DNA of 39,629 nucleotides from assembly GCF_014654935.1 (NCBI RefSeq), contig NZ_BNBF01000001.1, positions 516,689-556,317 on the forward strand, in the 5' to 3' direction. Source of the DNA: Streptomyces capoamus (lineage in GTDB: Bacteria > Actinomycetota > Actinomycetes > Streptomycetales > Streptomycetaceae). The notes beneath the pieces were generated by a model that did no database searches, was not told the origin of the DNA, and saw nothing but the letters and a program-made list of their open reading frames with translations. Numbering within the stretch: position 1 is the stretch's first letter; every line of letters begins with the position of its first letter. A program made the position numbers and the translations under genes. Below are positions 7,634-16,160 of the stretch, one piece after another.

Positions 7634-9001
7634 TCAGCCCCGCCACGGACCGGTCACCGCGAACGTGGTGCCGGGCGTGTAGCAGTTCACGAACATCGTC
7701 CCGCCGTCGGGCGAGAAGGTGACACCGGCGAACTCTCCCCACTCGGGCCGCTCGGGCGTCCCGATGTTCTGGCGGCCGCGGGCCACGGCGTACACCTCGC
7801 CCTTGCGGGTCACGCCGAACACGTGCTGGGCGCCGTTGCCGTCCTCGCACACCATCAGGCCGCCGCCGGGCGCGAGGCAGATGTTGTCCGGGGACTCGCC
7901 GGGCAGCTGGACATCGGTGTCCGGGCCGAACACGACCACGAGGGTCAGCCGGCGGTGCCCCGGGTCGTAGCGCCAGATCTGGCCGTAGTGGTCGGCCGCG
8001 GAGCCTTCCGCGCTGCGGGCGAAGGACGACACGAAGTACACGCAGCTGCCGCCCCAGTAGCAGCCCTCCAGCTTCTGTGCGTGGGTGATGCCGCCGGGGC
8101 CGTAGTCCTGCAGCCGGGTCGGGGTGGCGGCGGCCAGCGGATCGGGTACGTCCACCCACTCGATGCCGTCGAAGCGTGTTCCGGTCTCCTGGACGGTGGA
8201 CAGGTCGGGTACGCCGGGCACCCGCATGGCCTGAAGGCGGCCGCCCGCGCGCAGTGAACCGACACCGCCCAGCGGCTTGGCGGGGAGGAAGCGGTAGAAC
8301 AGACCGAACGGCTCCAGGAAGGCGTCCTCCGTCTCGTAGACGGTGCCGTTGCGCGGGTCGATCGCGATCGCCTCGTGCTGGAAGCGGCCCAGCGCGGTCA
8401 GCGGGACGGCGCCGGTGCGGTGCGGGTCGGTGGGGTGGACCTCGAAGACGAAGCCGTGGTCCTTAACGTAACCGTTGGTGCCCGCCCTGTCCTCGGTCTC
8501 CTCACAGGTCAGCCAGGTGCCCCACGGGGTGTGGCCGCCCGCGCAGTTGACGGCCGTACCGGCGACGGCGACCCGTTCGGACAGCACGCGGTGGTGCGCG
8601 TCGAGCGTCAGGGCCGTACAGCCGCCCTTGCCCGCCGGGTCGTAGGTGAGGCCGTCCACGGTCGGCACCGGGATCTGCGCGGTGGCCCGGTTCTCGTGGT
8701 TGCGGACGAGGTGGGTACGGCCCCCTCGGCCGCCGAACGCGGCCATGCCGTCGTGGTGGGAGGGGACCGGGCCCTCGCCCGAACGGAGTTGGTCGCCCTC
8801 GCGGGAGAGCACGGTATAGCGGAAACCTTTCGGCAGATCGATCAGCCCGTCCGGATCGGGGACGAGCGGGCCGTAGCCGGTGTGACCCAGGTTCTGTGCG
8901 GCGGCGGTGCCCGCGAAGAGCTCGGACAGGGCCCCGGTGAAGGCGATGCCCGCTCCCAAGGCGCTCGCGGTGGCCAGGACCTGACGGCGTGTTGCAGACA
9001 T
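7634..9001 (-). CDS. Tat-exported PhoX-like (DUF839) phosphatase family protein
   Basis: The 455-residue protein starts with a twin-arginine signal (SATRRQVLATASALG, then an AAA cleavage region near residue 36), so it is exported folded. The rest is a repeated beta-strand pattern of the PhoX/DUF839 family, with VRNHENR, NCAGGHTPWGTWLTCEE, GRFQHEAIAIDP and SPDNICLAPGG, motifs that in PhoX bind calcium and iron. PhoX enzymes are alkaline phosphatases; whether this member has that activity is inferred. The frame continues upstream to 9097, but the Tat signal and an AGGAAGG ten bases ahead fix the start at 9001. No Pho box was recognised. Confidence 0.9.
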   Translation of the reverse strand: MSATRRQVLATASALGAGIAFTGALSELFAGTAAAQNLGHTGYGPLVPDPDGLIDLPKGFRYTVLSREGDQLRSGEGPVPSHHDGMAAFGGRGGRTHLVRNHENRATAQIPVPTVDGLTYDPAGKGGCTALTLDAHHRVLSERVAVAGTAVNCAGGHTPWGTWLTCEETEDRAGTNGYVKDHGFVFEVHPTDPHRTGAVPLTALGRFQHEAIAIDPRNGTVYETEDAFLEPFGLFYRFLPAKPLGGVGSLRAGGRLQAMRVPGVPDLSTVQETGTRFDGIEWVDVPDPLAAATPTRLQDYGPGGITHAQKLEGCYWGGSCVYFVSSFARSAEGSAADHYGQIWRYDPGHRRLTLVVVFGPDTDVQLPGESPDNICLAPGGGLMVCEDGNGAQHVFGVTRKGEVYAVARGRQNIGTPERPEWGEFAGVTFSPDGGTMFVNCYTPGTTFAVTGPWRG

Positions 9002-9353
9002 GCGGCAGCGACCTTCCTGCTGGCGGACAGGAACTGTGACTCCGCCGTGTCTATCACCTGGTACGGGCCGCGGGAACCACGCGCGCAGCCGTGTCACCTC
9101 GCCCGCGGGACGACCGGCCGGCCCCGGTCCCCCGTCCCCGTCGCCCGTGGGGAGACCGTGCCGCCCGGCACGCCGGCGCCGACGGCCGGTCGGGAAGCGC
9201 GCGGGCCGTCAGCGGGCGGTGATCAGCGGGGTCCGCCCGGCTCCCGGCGGGCCGGACGGGGCCACCTGTTCGTGTGCGGCGCCGAGGCGTGTCACCGTGG
9301 CATCGAGGGCCTGTGCCACGGGCACCGTGGCCCGGCGGAAGGCGGTGAGCCCG
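9002..9353. promoter_or_regulatory. Divergent intergenic region, phoX-like / universal stress protein
   Basis: This 352-bp stretch separates two divergent starts and holds no gene with convincing codon bias. The only structure I see is an inverted repeat at 9297-9319 (GTGGCA and TGCCAC, 11-base spacer), 35 bases before the stress-protein start. A DevR/DosR-type palindrome, common before such genes, was sought and not found. Confidence 0.4.
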
Positions 9354-10232
9354 ATGACGGAACTGCCCCTGGTCGTGGGAGTGGACGGATCCGAGGCCAG
9401 TCTGACGGCGGTCGACTGGGCGGTGGACGAGGCGGCCCGCCACGGGCTGCCGCTGCGGCTGGTGTACGCCTGCCTCTGGGAGCGCTACGAGGACGGCACC
9501 GCGCCGGCGGGCGGCCGGGAACCCTTCTCGGAGCGGGCGCTGGCCGAGCAGATCGTCGCCTCGGCGGCGGCCCGGGCCCGACGGCGGTCCCCGGACGTCA
9601 CCACGGCCACCGGGATCGTGCCGCAGGAGGCGGTGACCGCCCTGCTGAGCGAGGGCGACAAGGCCTTCGCCGTGGTGACCGGAGCACGCGGCCGGGGCGT
9701 GCTGAAGGACCTGCTGCCCGGCTCGGTCGGGCCGGCCGTGGCCGCCCGCGCCCGCTGCCCGGTCGTCGTCGTCCGCGGGGACGGGGCCGGTCTGGCCGGC
9801 ACCCACCGGCGCGTCCTGCTCGGCGCCGGGGAGCCGGACACCGCCGGCGATGCCGTGCGCTTCGCCTTCCGGGAGGCCGAGGCACGCGGCTGCGTCCTGG
9901 ACGTGGTGCGCGCCTGGCACCGCCCCGTGTACGGGGGCGCGGGCCGTCCGCCGCCCGGCGCGGACACCGCGCACCGGCACGAGCGGGAGGCGGCCGAGCT
10001 GCTGGACGCCCTGCTGGGGGACGCGTCCGCCGGCCGTCCGCGGGTCCGGGTGGACCGTACGACGCCGGAGGGCCACGCGCGGAAGGTGCTCGTGGACCGC
10101 TCGGCCGCCGCCGACCTGGTCGTGGTCGGCGTCCGCCCCCGGCACGGCCGTGCCGGACACCCGCTGGGCCGGGTAGCGCACGCCCTGCTGCACCACGCCC
10201 TGTGCCCGGTGGCGCTCGTGCCGCGGCGGTGA
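9354..10232 (+). CDS. Universal stress protein, tandem UspA domains
   Basis: The 292-residue protein contains two Usp domains. The first opens with VVGVDGSEAS and ends with an ATP-binding pattern (GARGRG, then GSVGPAVAARA, then CPVVVVRG). The second opens with RVLLGAGEPD and ends with VVGVRPRHGRAGHPLGRVAHALLHHALCPVALV split over the usual strands; its glycine loop is more degenerate. Tandem Usp proteins in actinobacteria are cytosolic ATP-binding proteins tied to dormancy, hypoxia and stress. The ATG is preceded by GGAAGG. It stands alone on its transcript as far as can be seen. Confidence 0.93.
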   Translation: MTELPLVVGVDGSEASLTAVDWAVDEAARHGLPLRLVYACLWERYEDGTAPAGGREPFSERALAEQIVASAAARARRRSPDVTTATGIVPQEAVTALLSEGDKAFAVVTGARGRGVLKDLLPGSVGPAVAARARCPVVVVRGDGAGLAGTHRRVLLGAGEPDTAGDAVRFAFREAEARGCVLDVVRAWHRPVYGGAGRPPPGADTAHRHEREAAELLDALLGDASAGRPRVRVDRTTPEGHARKVLVDRSAAADLVVVGVRPRHGRAGHPLGRVAHALLHHALCPVALVPRR

Positions 10233-10271
10233 CCGGCCGCCGCGCACGTCGGGGGGCCCCGCGGTGGCTGA

Positions 10272-10512
10272 ACACGGCCCGCCTGGGCCCTCATCCTGTG
10301 CGAGGGCAGACCGCGCGACAGCCTCCCGTACTCCGCCCGCGCGCTCGCCGCGGCCCGGCGGTCCTGTGACACCGTGCAGCAGGCGTGGGCGCACCAGTAA
10401 GCCTCGTGGGCACCGCAGTCCATCGAGGTCTCCCGGCAGATCCTGACCCGGCTCGACGGCACCGGCGGCCGCGTGGAACCCCGTATCGCGGTCTTCACCC
10501 GGGCCGACGCGC
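10272..10512 (+). pseudogene. Decayed ORF with in-frame TAA, family not recognised
   Basis: One plus-strand frame has strong Streptomyces codon bias for about 80 codons but is broken. It begins without a start codon right after an in-frame TGA at 10269, reads through motifs such as CEGRPRDSLPYSARAL and RRSCDTVQQAWAHQ, meets TAA at 10398, then continues in the same frame as SIEVSRQILTRLDG and PRIAVFTRADAP. Consistent third-base G/C on both sides of the stop argues for a once-functional gene. I do not recognise the protein. The rest of 10233-10789 shows no other gene. Confidence 0.45.
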
Positions 10513-10789
10513 CATGTCGTCCGGCGAGGCCGGGCGCGGGGGAGACTCCCGCGACGCCAGGGAGTCCCCGCGAGAGGACCGCCTGCCGGCCGGCCGCATG
10601 GTTCGTCCCCGGTCCCGCGTGGGACTCCTGACAGGGGCGGACGAACCCCGAAGGGAGGACGGGCACAGGCCGGCCCACGGGAAGCCGGCTGCCGGCGGCA
10701 CCGCCCGGCGGCGTGCGCACCGGCGACAGAGCAGGAACCCCCGGCCCGGCACGAGACGCGAAGGGCCGCCGACCCACTGGAGGAACGCC

Positions 10790-11659
10790 GTGTGCCGTCT
10801 CTTCGGCCTCAGCAGCGCCCCCCGCCGTACCCGCGCGACCTTCTGGCTCCTGGACGCCCCCGACAGCCTCAGCCGGCAGAGCCACCGGGACCCCGACGGC
10901 ACCGGCCTCGGTCACTTCGCCGCCGACGGCACCCCGCGCGTCGACAAGTCCCCCATCGCCGCCTACCGCGACCGCGCCTTCGCCGAACAGGCCCGTGAGG
11001 TCGAGTCCGCCACCTTCATCGCCCACGTGCGTTTCGCCTCCACCGGAGGCCTGGACGTCCGCAACACCCACCCTTTCGAGCAGGACGGGCGGCTCTTCGC
11101 GCACAACGGGGTCATCGAAGGCCTGGACGCGCTCGACGACCACCTGGGCGAGGACCGGTCACTCGTGCACGGCGACACCGACTCCGAGCGCTTCTTCGCC
11201 CTGATCACCCGGGAGACCAGGCGGCACGGCGGGGACGTCACCGAGGGCATCCGGCACGCCACCCGCTGGATCGCCGGCAACCTGCCCGTCTACGCCGTCA
11301 ACCTGATCCTCATCACCCCCGAGGAACTGTGGGCGCTGCGCTACCCGGACACCCACGACCTGTACGTCCTCGAACGCAGGGCGGGCGGCGAGCACGGCGA
11401 CCGGCACCTCGACCACAGCGGCACCCACGGTCGCCTGCGCGTCCACTCGTCGCACCTGGCCGAGCAGCCCGCCGTCGTCGTCGCCAGCGAGCGCATGGAC
11501 GACAACCCGCACTGGCGCGGGATGGAGCCCGGCGAACTGCTGCACGTCGGCCCCGGCCTCCGCACCACCCGCCGGATCATCCTCCCGGATCCGCCGGCGC
11601 ACCGGCTCACCCTCGACGAGATGCACCCGGACGCGGCCGCCTCCCAGCGGGCCGCCTGA
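10790..11659 (+). CDS. Class II glutamine amidotransferase (YafJ-type)
   Basis: An N-terminal nucleophile amidotransferase that releases ammonia from glutamine. The GTG start follows GGAGGA by five bases and places the catalytic cysteine at residue 2 (MCRLFGLSS), as required after Met removal. Other family signatures are DPDGTGLGHF, IAHVRFAST, THPFEQDGRLFAHNG and GDTDSERFF. At 289 residues it is the glutaminase domain alone, with no synthase domain. The acceptor is unknown; stand-alone members include EgtC of ergothioneine synthesis, but the sequence looks closer to YafJ, and no ergothioneine gene is adjacent. A longer upstream frame exists but lacks coding character. Confidence 0.92.
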   Translation: MCRLFGLSSAPRRTRATFWLLDAPDSLSRQSHRDPDGTGLGHFAADGTPRVDKSPIAAYRDRAFAEQAREVESATFIAHVRFASTGGLDVRNTHPFEQDGRLFAHNGVIEGLDALDDHLGEDRSLVHGDTDSERFFALITRETRRHGGDVTEGIRHATRWIAGNLPVYAVNLILITPEELWALRYPDTHDLYVLERRAGGEHGDRHLDHSGTHGRLRVHSSHLAEQPAVVVASERMDDNPHWRGMEPGELLHVGPGLRTTRRIILPDPPAHRLTLDEMHPDAAASQRAA

Positions 11660-11701
11660 CGGCGCCGCACCCCGCCCGGGGCCGGGCCCTCCGCGCCGGT
11701 C

Positions 11702-11911
11702 CGGTGCAGGGTTGACGAAGCCCCAGCGCCGGGCCACGGCCGAGACGGTGGGGGTCACCCGCCCGCGCCGGGCCAGTTCCCGGCCGCACGCCTCCGGCCG
11801 CCGCCGCTGGACGAGCCGGCTCACGGTGATGCCCTCGCCCTCGAAGAGCCGGTGCAGGTGGCGGACGGACATGTGGTGCGCCCGGCCGGACACTGCGTAG
11901 CAGGTGCTCGC
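11702..11911 (-). pseudogene. AraC-family regulator relic (HTH part only)
   Basis: In one minus-strand frame a recognisable AraC/XylS helix-turn-helix half remains: AHHMSVRHLHRLFEGEG, then RLVQRRRPEACGRELARRG and VSAVARRWGFVNPA. It breaks off where the second recognition helix should continue, and no ligand-binding N-terminal domain precedes it. The frame runs on in both directions into sequence without family similarity. It is probably a remnant of a deleted regulator. The rest of 11660-12163 holds only the operator described next. Confidence 0.65.
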
Positions 11912-12115
11912 GGCCGCCGTCGGGCTCCCGGTGGGCCTGACGGCATGCGTTCCCCGGGCCGGCCGTACGCCTCGTCCCGCCGCACCAGCCAAGCAGCGGC
12001 CTCCCCGTGGCCACCAGGAAGGAGACAGGCAGAAACGGACGGACGCAGTGCCGCTCGGTCCCGCAGCCGGTGCACCCGTGAAGGCCCCTGGCACGGGAGC
12101 CGACCGTCCCTTAAT

Positions 12116-12137
12116 CTAGGTAGACCTACCTACCTAG
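12116..12137. promoter_or_regulatory. 22-bp operator palindrome before TetR gene
   Basis: CTAGGTAG and CTACCTAG form perfect 8-bp arms around a 6-base spacer. A nested pair GGTAG/CTACC with a 2-base spacer lies inside. It sits in a conspicuously A/T-rich patch 27-48 bases before the TetR start. This is the expected size and place for an autoregulatory TetR operator; binding is inferred. Confidence 0.7.
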
Positions 12138-12163
12138 TTATCCGGACGACCGAGGAGATGGTT

Positions 12164-12754
12164 GTGACCACCGCGGAGAGCGGCCGGCGACGGCCGGCCA
12201 GGGAGCGGCTGCTCGCGGCCGCGGCCCGCCGTTTCTACGCCGACGGCGTCGCGGCGACCGGCATCGACACGATCACCGCGGAAGCCGGCGTGGCGAAGAT
12301 GAGCCTCTACAACAACTTCGCCTCCAAGGCCGACCTCGTCCGGGCCTACCTCGACGCCCGGCACGAGGAGTGGCTCGGCCTGTACCGGGCCCGGCTGGAG
12401 GGCGCCCGGACCCCGCGCGACGGCGTCCTCGCGGTCTTCGACGCCTACGCCGACCACGCCGCGTCCGCCTACGAGCGCGGCTTCCGCGGCTGCGGCCTGC
12501 TGAACGCCGCCGCCGAGCTCCCCGCCGGGGACGCGGGCCGGGCGGTGGTCCGCGCCCACAAGGAGGAGGTCGAGCGGCTGATCGCCGGGCACCTGCGGGA
12601 GCTGCTGCCCGAGCGGCCCGACGAGGCGCGGGCGACGGCCGAGCACCTCGCCTTCCTGCTGGAGGGCGCGATGGCCCGCGCCGGCCTGGAGGGCGACGGC
12701 GACCGCCTGCGGCGCGCCCGCCGCCTGGCGGCGGACCTGCTGGACCGTCTGTGA
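12164..12754 (+). CDS. TetR-family transcriptional regulator
   Basis: A 196-residue TetR-type repressor. The DNA-binding domain covers about residues 10-58 (RERLLAAAARRFYADGV, TGIDTITAEAGVAKMSLYNNF), followed by a helical ligand-binding domain typical of the AcrR-like branch. The start is taken as the GTG at 12164, because GAGGAG lies six bases before it; the ATG at 12158 touches that ribosome site directly and would be poorly initiated. The last codon overlaps the exporter start (GTGA), so the two are translated together. It probably represses this pair through the palindrome upstream until a ligand exported by the partner binds. Confidence 0.93.
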   Translation: MTTAESGRRRPARERLLAAAARRFYADGVAATGIDTITAEAGVAKMSLYNNFASKADLVRAYLDARHEEWLGLYRARLEGARTPRDGVLAVFDAYADHAASAYERGFRGCGLLNAAAELPAGDAGRAVVRAHKEEVERLIAGHLRELLPERPDEARATAEHLAFLLEGAMARAGLEGDGDRLRRARRLAADLLDRL

Positions 12755-13773
12755 AGCGGCCCGCCGGCCCCGGCCGGTCAGCGGGTACCGGCGCCCTGTG
12801 CGTCCTGGCCGCCTCCGTCTTGTGGGGCACGACGGGTACGGCCGCCACCTTCGCCCCCGAGGCCGGTCCGCTCGCCATCGGCGCCGTCGCCATGGGCCTG
12901 GGCGGACTGCTCCAGGCCCTCGCCGCCGCCCCGCAGCTCGTCCGGCAGCTGCCCCGCCTGCGCGGGCGGCGCGGCACGGTGCTGCTCGGCGCGGTCTCGG
13001 TGGCCGTCTACCCCTTGGCGTTCTACAGCTCCATGCGCCTGGCCGGGGTCGCCGTGGGCACCGTGGTGTCGATCGGAACCGCCCCGCTCGCCTCGGCACT
13101 GATCGAACGCGTCGTGGACCGCCGCCGGCTCACGCGCCGCTGGACGACCGCGGCCGCCCTCGGCCTGCTCGGCACCGTCCTGCTCTGCGTGGCCGAGACC
13201 GCACACGCCGTCGACGGCACGGGACCGGCCTCCGTGGCCGGCACGCTGCTCGGCGTGGGCCTCGGCCTGGCCGCCGCGGGGACGTACGCCCTGTACTCCT
13301 GGGCCGCGCACCGTCTCATCAGCGGCGGCCTTCCCTCCCGCGCGGCGATGGGCGCCGTCTTCGGGCTCGGCGGACTGCTCCTGCTGCCCGTCCTGCTGGC
13401 CACCGGCGCGCCGCTGGTCGGCTCCTGGTCCCACGCGGCCGTCGGCGCCTACATGGCGCTGGTCCCCATGTTCGCCGGGTACGTCCTGTTCGGCCGGGGC
13501 CTCGCGCGCGTGCCCGCCAGCACCGCGACCACCCTGTCCCTGCTCGAGCCGGCCGTCGCGGCCGTCCTCGCCGTCCTCGTCGTCGGCGAACGCCTGCCCG
13601 CCGTCGGCTGGACCGGCATCGCCCTCGTCATCGCCTGCCTGGCCGTCCTCACCACACCGTCGCCGGCCGCCCGCCGCCGGCGCGGGCGGTCCGGGGAGGC
13701 GCCGGGAGACGACGCCCGCGACACGGCGCAAAGCCGTCCGCCGTCCCTCGACCCGGCCGGGCACGGCGGCTGA
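12751..13773 (+). CDS. EamA/DMT-family exporter
   Basis: A 340-residue membrane protein with about ten hydrophobic segments in two EamA halves; repeat signatures include ALCVLAASVLWGTTGT in the first half and STATTLSLLEPAVAAVLAVL in the second. It belongs to the drug/metabolite transporter superfamily and probably exports a small metabolite. The C-terminal 40 residues are hydrophilic and basic. The GTG start overlaps the TetR stop by four bases, which explains the absence of its own spaced ribosome site and indicates that the regulator controls it. Substrate unknown. Confidence 0.92.
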   Translation: MKRPAGPGRSAGTGALCVLAASVLWGTTGTAATFAPEAGPLAIGAVAMGLGGLLQALAAAPQLVRQLPRLRGRRGTVLLGAVSVAVYPLAFYSSMRLAGVAVGTVVSIGTAPLASALIERVVDRRRLTRRWTTAAALGLLGTVLLCVAETAHAVDGTGPASVAGTLLGVGLGLAAAGTYALYSWAAHRLISGGLPSRAAMGAVFGLGGLLLLPVLLATGAPLVGSWSHAAVGAYMALVPMFAGYVLFGRGLARVPASTATTLSLLEPAVAAVLAVLVVGERLPAVGWTGIALVIACLAVLTTPSPAARRRRGRSGEAPGDDARDTAQSRPPSLDPAGHGG

Positions 13774-13784
13774 CGGAGCCGGCC

Positions 13785-14492
13785 TCAGACGGCTGCCCGG
13801 GGCCGGCCCGCGCCCAGGTGGTGGACGGCGGTCCCCGCGGCGTGCGGGGCGAGCAGGCCCCGCAGTTCCTCCGCCGCGTCCTTCAGCAGATCGCCGTCGC
13901 GGTCGGCGCGCAGGGTCTCGAGGACGAAGGCGACCCGGACGGAGTCCGCGGTGACCCGGGTGCGGTGGGCGTCGCGGTGGTTCCAGTGCCGGGTCAGCAC
14001 ACCGGTGGCGTCCGCGTAGACGACCTCGCCGGGCCGGGGCCGCTCCACGGTGCCGGGCTCGCCGAGCGGGGTGAAGGACTCGGTGCCGTCCGCGTACCTG
14101 ATGTCGACGTCCCCGGTGACGCGGTCCAGGTCGAAGGCGCCGGCGGGCAGGCCGTGCCGTACCGAGACGGCGTTGTAGGAGTCGACGGCCGGGTTGATCC
14201 GGGGCAGCGAGCCCTTCTTGGCCAGCCGGCGGCCGAGGGCGTCGACGCTGGGGCGGACGCGGCGCGGATTGGTGCCGAAGGACCGGTAGGCGGTGTGCCA
14301 GGCCTCGATCCGGGGGTCGGTCTCGTCGGCGGGCTGCCAGGTGCCGTCGGCGAGCCGCCGTTCGAGCTCCGTCAGTGCGGCGGCGGTGTGCGGCCAGGGC
14401 TCGTGGCCGCGCAGACCGGTGGCGGTGACCAGCGCGACGAGGGTGCCGGGGAAGGCGTCGACGACGGCGGGGGCGATGCGGAAGGCGGGCAT
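13785..14492 (-). CDS. B3/B4 (tRNA synthetase beta-like) domain protein
   Basis: A 235-residue stand-alone B3/B4 domain, the fold that in phenylalanyl-tRNA synthetase beta performs editing. Family marks are AWHTAYRSFGTNPRRVRPS, LPRINPAVDSYNAVSVRHG and FTPLGEPGTVERPRPGEVV. Stand-alone members may clear mischarged aminoacyl-tRNAs, though this is not established. It may be the last gene of a minus-strand run with the PaiB-like and EamA genes, but a 147-bp gap with tandem repeats separates it. It converges on the EamA exporter with an 11-bp gap. Confidence 0.88.
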   Translation of the reverse strand: MPAFRIAPAVVDAFPGTLVALVTATGLRGHEPWPHTAAALTELERRLADGTWQPADETDPRIEAWHTAYRSFGTNPRRVRPSVDALGRRLAKKGSLPRINPAVDSYNAVSVRHGLPAGAFDLDRVTGDVDIRYADGTESFTPLGEPGTVERPRPGEVVYADATGVLTRHWNHRDAHRTRVTADSVRVAFVLETLRADRDGDLLKDAAEELRGLLAPHAAGTAVHHLGAGRPRAAV

Positions 14493-14554
14493 GGGCGGTG
14501 TTCCGTTTCCGGCGGGCGCGGCGGGGCGGGTGGGTGCCGCGGGGCGGGGCTGGG

Positions 14555-14658
14555 CGGGGTCAGGGTTACAAGGGGCCGGGACGGGGTCAGGGTTACAAGG
14601 GGCCGGGACCGGGTCGGGGCTCCAGGGGCCGGCCCGGGGTCAGGGCTTCCAGGGTCCG
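14555..14658. repeat. Tandem repeat derived from the 3' end of the PaiB-like gene
   Basis: Two identical 27-bp units lie at 14555-14581 and 14582-14608, followed by two diverged units of about 25 bp at 14609-14633 and 14634-14658. The last unit contains the final codons and the stop of the PaiB-like gene on the minus strand, so the array looks like repeated duplication of that gene's end into the downstream gap. Confidence 0.75.
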
Positions 14659-15287
14659 ATGCGGTCCAGGCGGCGGCGCTGCCGGCGGGCCGCGGACAGG
14701 TCCAGGCCCTGGGCGCGCGTGGTGAGGTGTTCGGCGACGGCGGTGCGGTGCTCGGCGGGCTTGTGGTCGTCGTACTTGAACTTGGCGCGTACCTCGGTGA
14801 CCTCCAGGCGCAGCCCCCGGATGCCGGGGAGCATCCGGCCGTACGGCGGCTCGTCGGCGACGACGGGCGCGTGGTCGCCGTCCGGCTGGAAGTGCGCGAG
14901 CTGGCGGCGCAGCAAGGCGGCCTTGGCCTCGGGGTCGTCGACGACGTGGGCCCGGCAGGTGAACTGCACGGCCGTGTAGTAGCTGGTCGGGACGCCGTCG
15001 GTGGGCGGGGTGCCGGACGGGGCGCGCCAGGGGCCCGGGACGAAGGCGTAGTCGCCGAAGACGGTGAACGTGACGTTCGGGTCCCGCTCGATCGCCGCCC
15101 ACACCGGGTTGGGCCGGGCGAGGTGGATCAGGAGGTGGCCGTCGTCGCCGGTGAAGTGGGTGGGCACCGCGGCCGGCGCCTGGCCCGGCGGTCCGTTGAC
15201 GCTCAGGATGCCGAAGTCGTGGCCCTCGGCGATCCAGGACTGCCACTCGGCCTCGTCCAGGCCGGCGTCCCAGGGGTGGATGAGCAT
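14640..15287 (-). CDS. FMN-binding PaiB-family protein
   Basis: A 215-residue member of the FMN-binding split-barrel group named after Bacillus PaiB. It opens with the hallmark MLIHPWDAGLDEAEW and continues with GILSVNG, VPTHFTGDDGHLLIHLARPNP split over strands, VFGDYAFVPG and TSYYTAVQFTCRA. Members bind flavin and some were first described as negative regulators. AGGAGAG precedes the ATG. It starts 17 bases after the EamA stop on the same strand, so both probably share a transcript. Its last codons are duplicated in the repeat array downstream. Confidence 0.92.
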   Translation of the reverse strand: MLIHPWDAGLDEAEWQSWIAEGHDFGILSVNGPPGQAPAAVPTHFTGDDGHLLIHLARPNPVWAAIERDPNVTFTVFGDYAFVPGPWRAPSGTPPTDGVPTSYYTAVQFTCRAHVVDDPEAKAALLRRQLAHFQPDGDHAPVVADEPPYGRMLPGIRGLRLEVTEVRAKFKYDDHKPAEHRTAVAEHLTTRAQGLDLSAARRQRRRLDRIGPWKP

Positions 15288-15303
15288 GCGGTTCTCTCCT
15301 TGC

Positions 15304-16140
15304 TCAGGTCAGGGCGAGCAGGCCGACGGCGACGGCGGCCGTGCCCAGGCCGACCAGCTGACCGCGGTGGATGCGTTCGGCGAGCACGCCGCGGGCGAGC
15401 AGGACGGTGCCGGCCGGGTAGAGGGCGGTCACCACGGCGACGACGGTGAGGTCCCCGCTGCGGGCGGCGAGCAGGAACAACAGGTTCGCCACCGAGTCCA
15501 GCACGCCCGCGGCGGCGGACAGCGCGTACGCGGGCCGCTCGGGGCCCAGCCTGCGGCGCAGCAGCCCCGCCGCGGCCAGGGTGACGGCCGAGGACACCGC
15601 CCGGCCGGTGATCAGCGGGGCCACCCCGCTGTCCGACGGGGCCTGGTGCAGAAAGACCAGCTGGAGGGCGATGGCGGCGCCCGCGCCGAAGGCCAGCAGC
15701 AGCGCCGTCCTCGACGGGCGGGCCGCACCCGTCCTGTGACCGGCGCTCACCAGCACCACCGCCACCAGTGCGAGCGGCAGACCGACCAGCCCGGCGGCGG
15801 TCAGGTGCTCGCCCTGCAGCAGCCCCACGGCGACGGGCAGGGCCGCGGACACCAGCGCGGTCACGGGCGACAGCACGTTCATCGGGCCGATCGCCAGGGT
15901 GCGGTAGAGCAGGGCGAACGCGGCGGCGGAGGCGACCCCGGACGCCGCGCCCCAGCCGAGGGCGCCGGGGTCGAACGAGGCGCCGAGGAACGGCCACAGC
16001 AGCAACTCGACGGCGAGCGAGGCCGGGGCGGCGACCATCACCGTCCGCAGCACATGGGCCTTGCGGGCACCGAGGCCGCCGAGGAAGTCGGCGCACCCGT
16101 AGGCCAGGGAGCTGCCCAGGGCCAGCAGCAGAGCGATCAC
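15304..16140 (-). CDS. EamA/DMT-family transporter
   Basis: A 278-residue membrane protein with about ten hydrophobic helices and EamA features such as LLALGSSLAYGCADFLGG at the start, RTLAIGPMNVLSPVTALVS at the first half's end and TVVAVVTALYPAGTVLLAR in the second half. It probably exports a small metabolite. The GTG at 16140 is chosen because AAGGGA lies six bases upstream and the first helix starts right there; the frame is open further upstream but that stretch is the regulator-binding region. It is divergent from the XRE-cupin regulator, the usual arrangement for control of an exporter. A perfect -35 hexamer (TTGACA, 16198-16203, minus strand) lies upstream. Confidence 0.92.
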   Translation of the reverse strand: MIALLLALGSSLAYGCADFLGGLGARKAHVLRTVMVAAPASLAVELLLWPFLGASFDPGALGWGAASGVASAAAFALLYRTLAIGPMNVLSPVTALVSAALPVAVGLLQGEHLTAAGLVGLPLALVAVVLVSAGHRTGAARPSRTALLLAFGAGAAIALQLVFLHQAPSDSGVAPLITGRAVSSAVTLAAAGLLRRRLGPERPAYALSAAAGVLDSVANLLFLLAARSGDLTVVAVVTALYPAGTVLLARGVLAERIHRGQLVGLGTAAVAVGLLALT

Positions 16141-16160
16141 GGTCCATCCCTTACAATCAT

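Noticed and set aside
9098-9353. DevR/DosR-type box expected before the universal stress protein
   Set aside because: No GGGxC/GxCCC palindrome with correct spacing was found.
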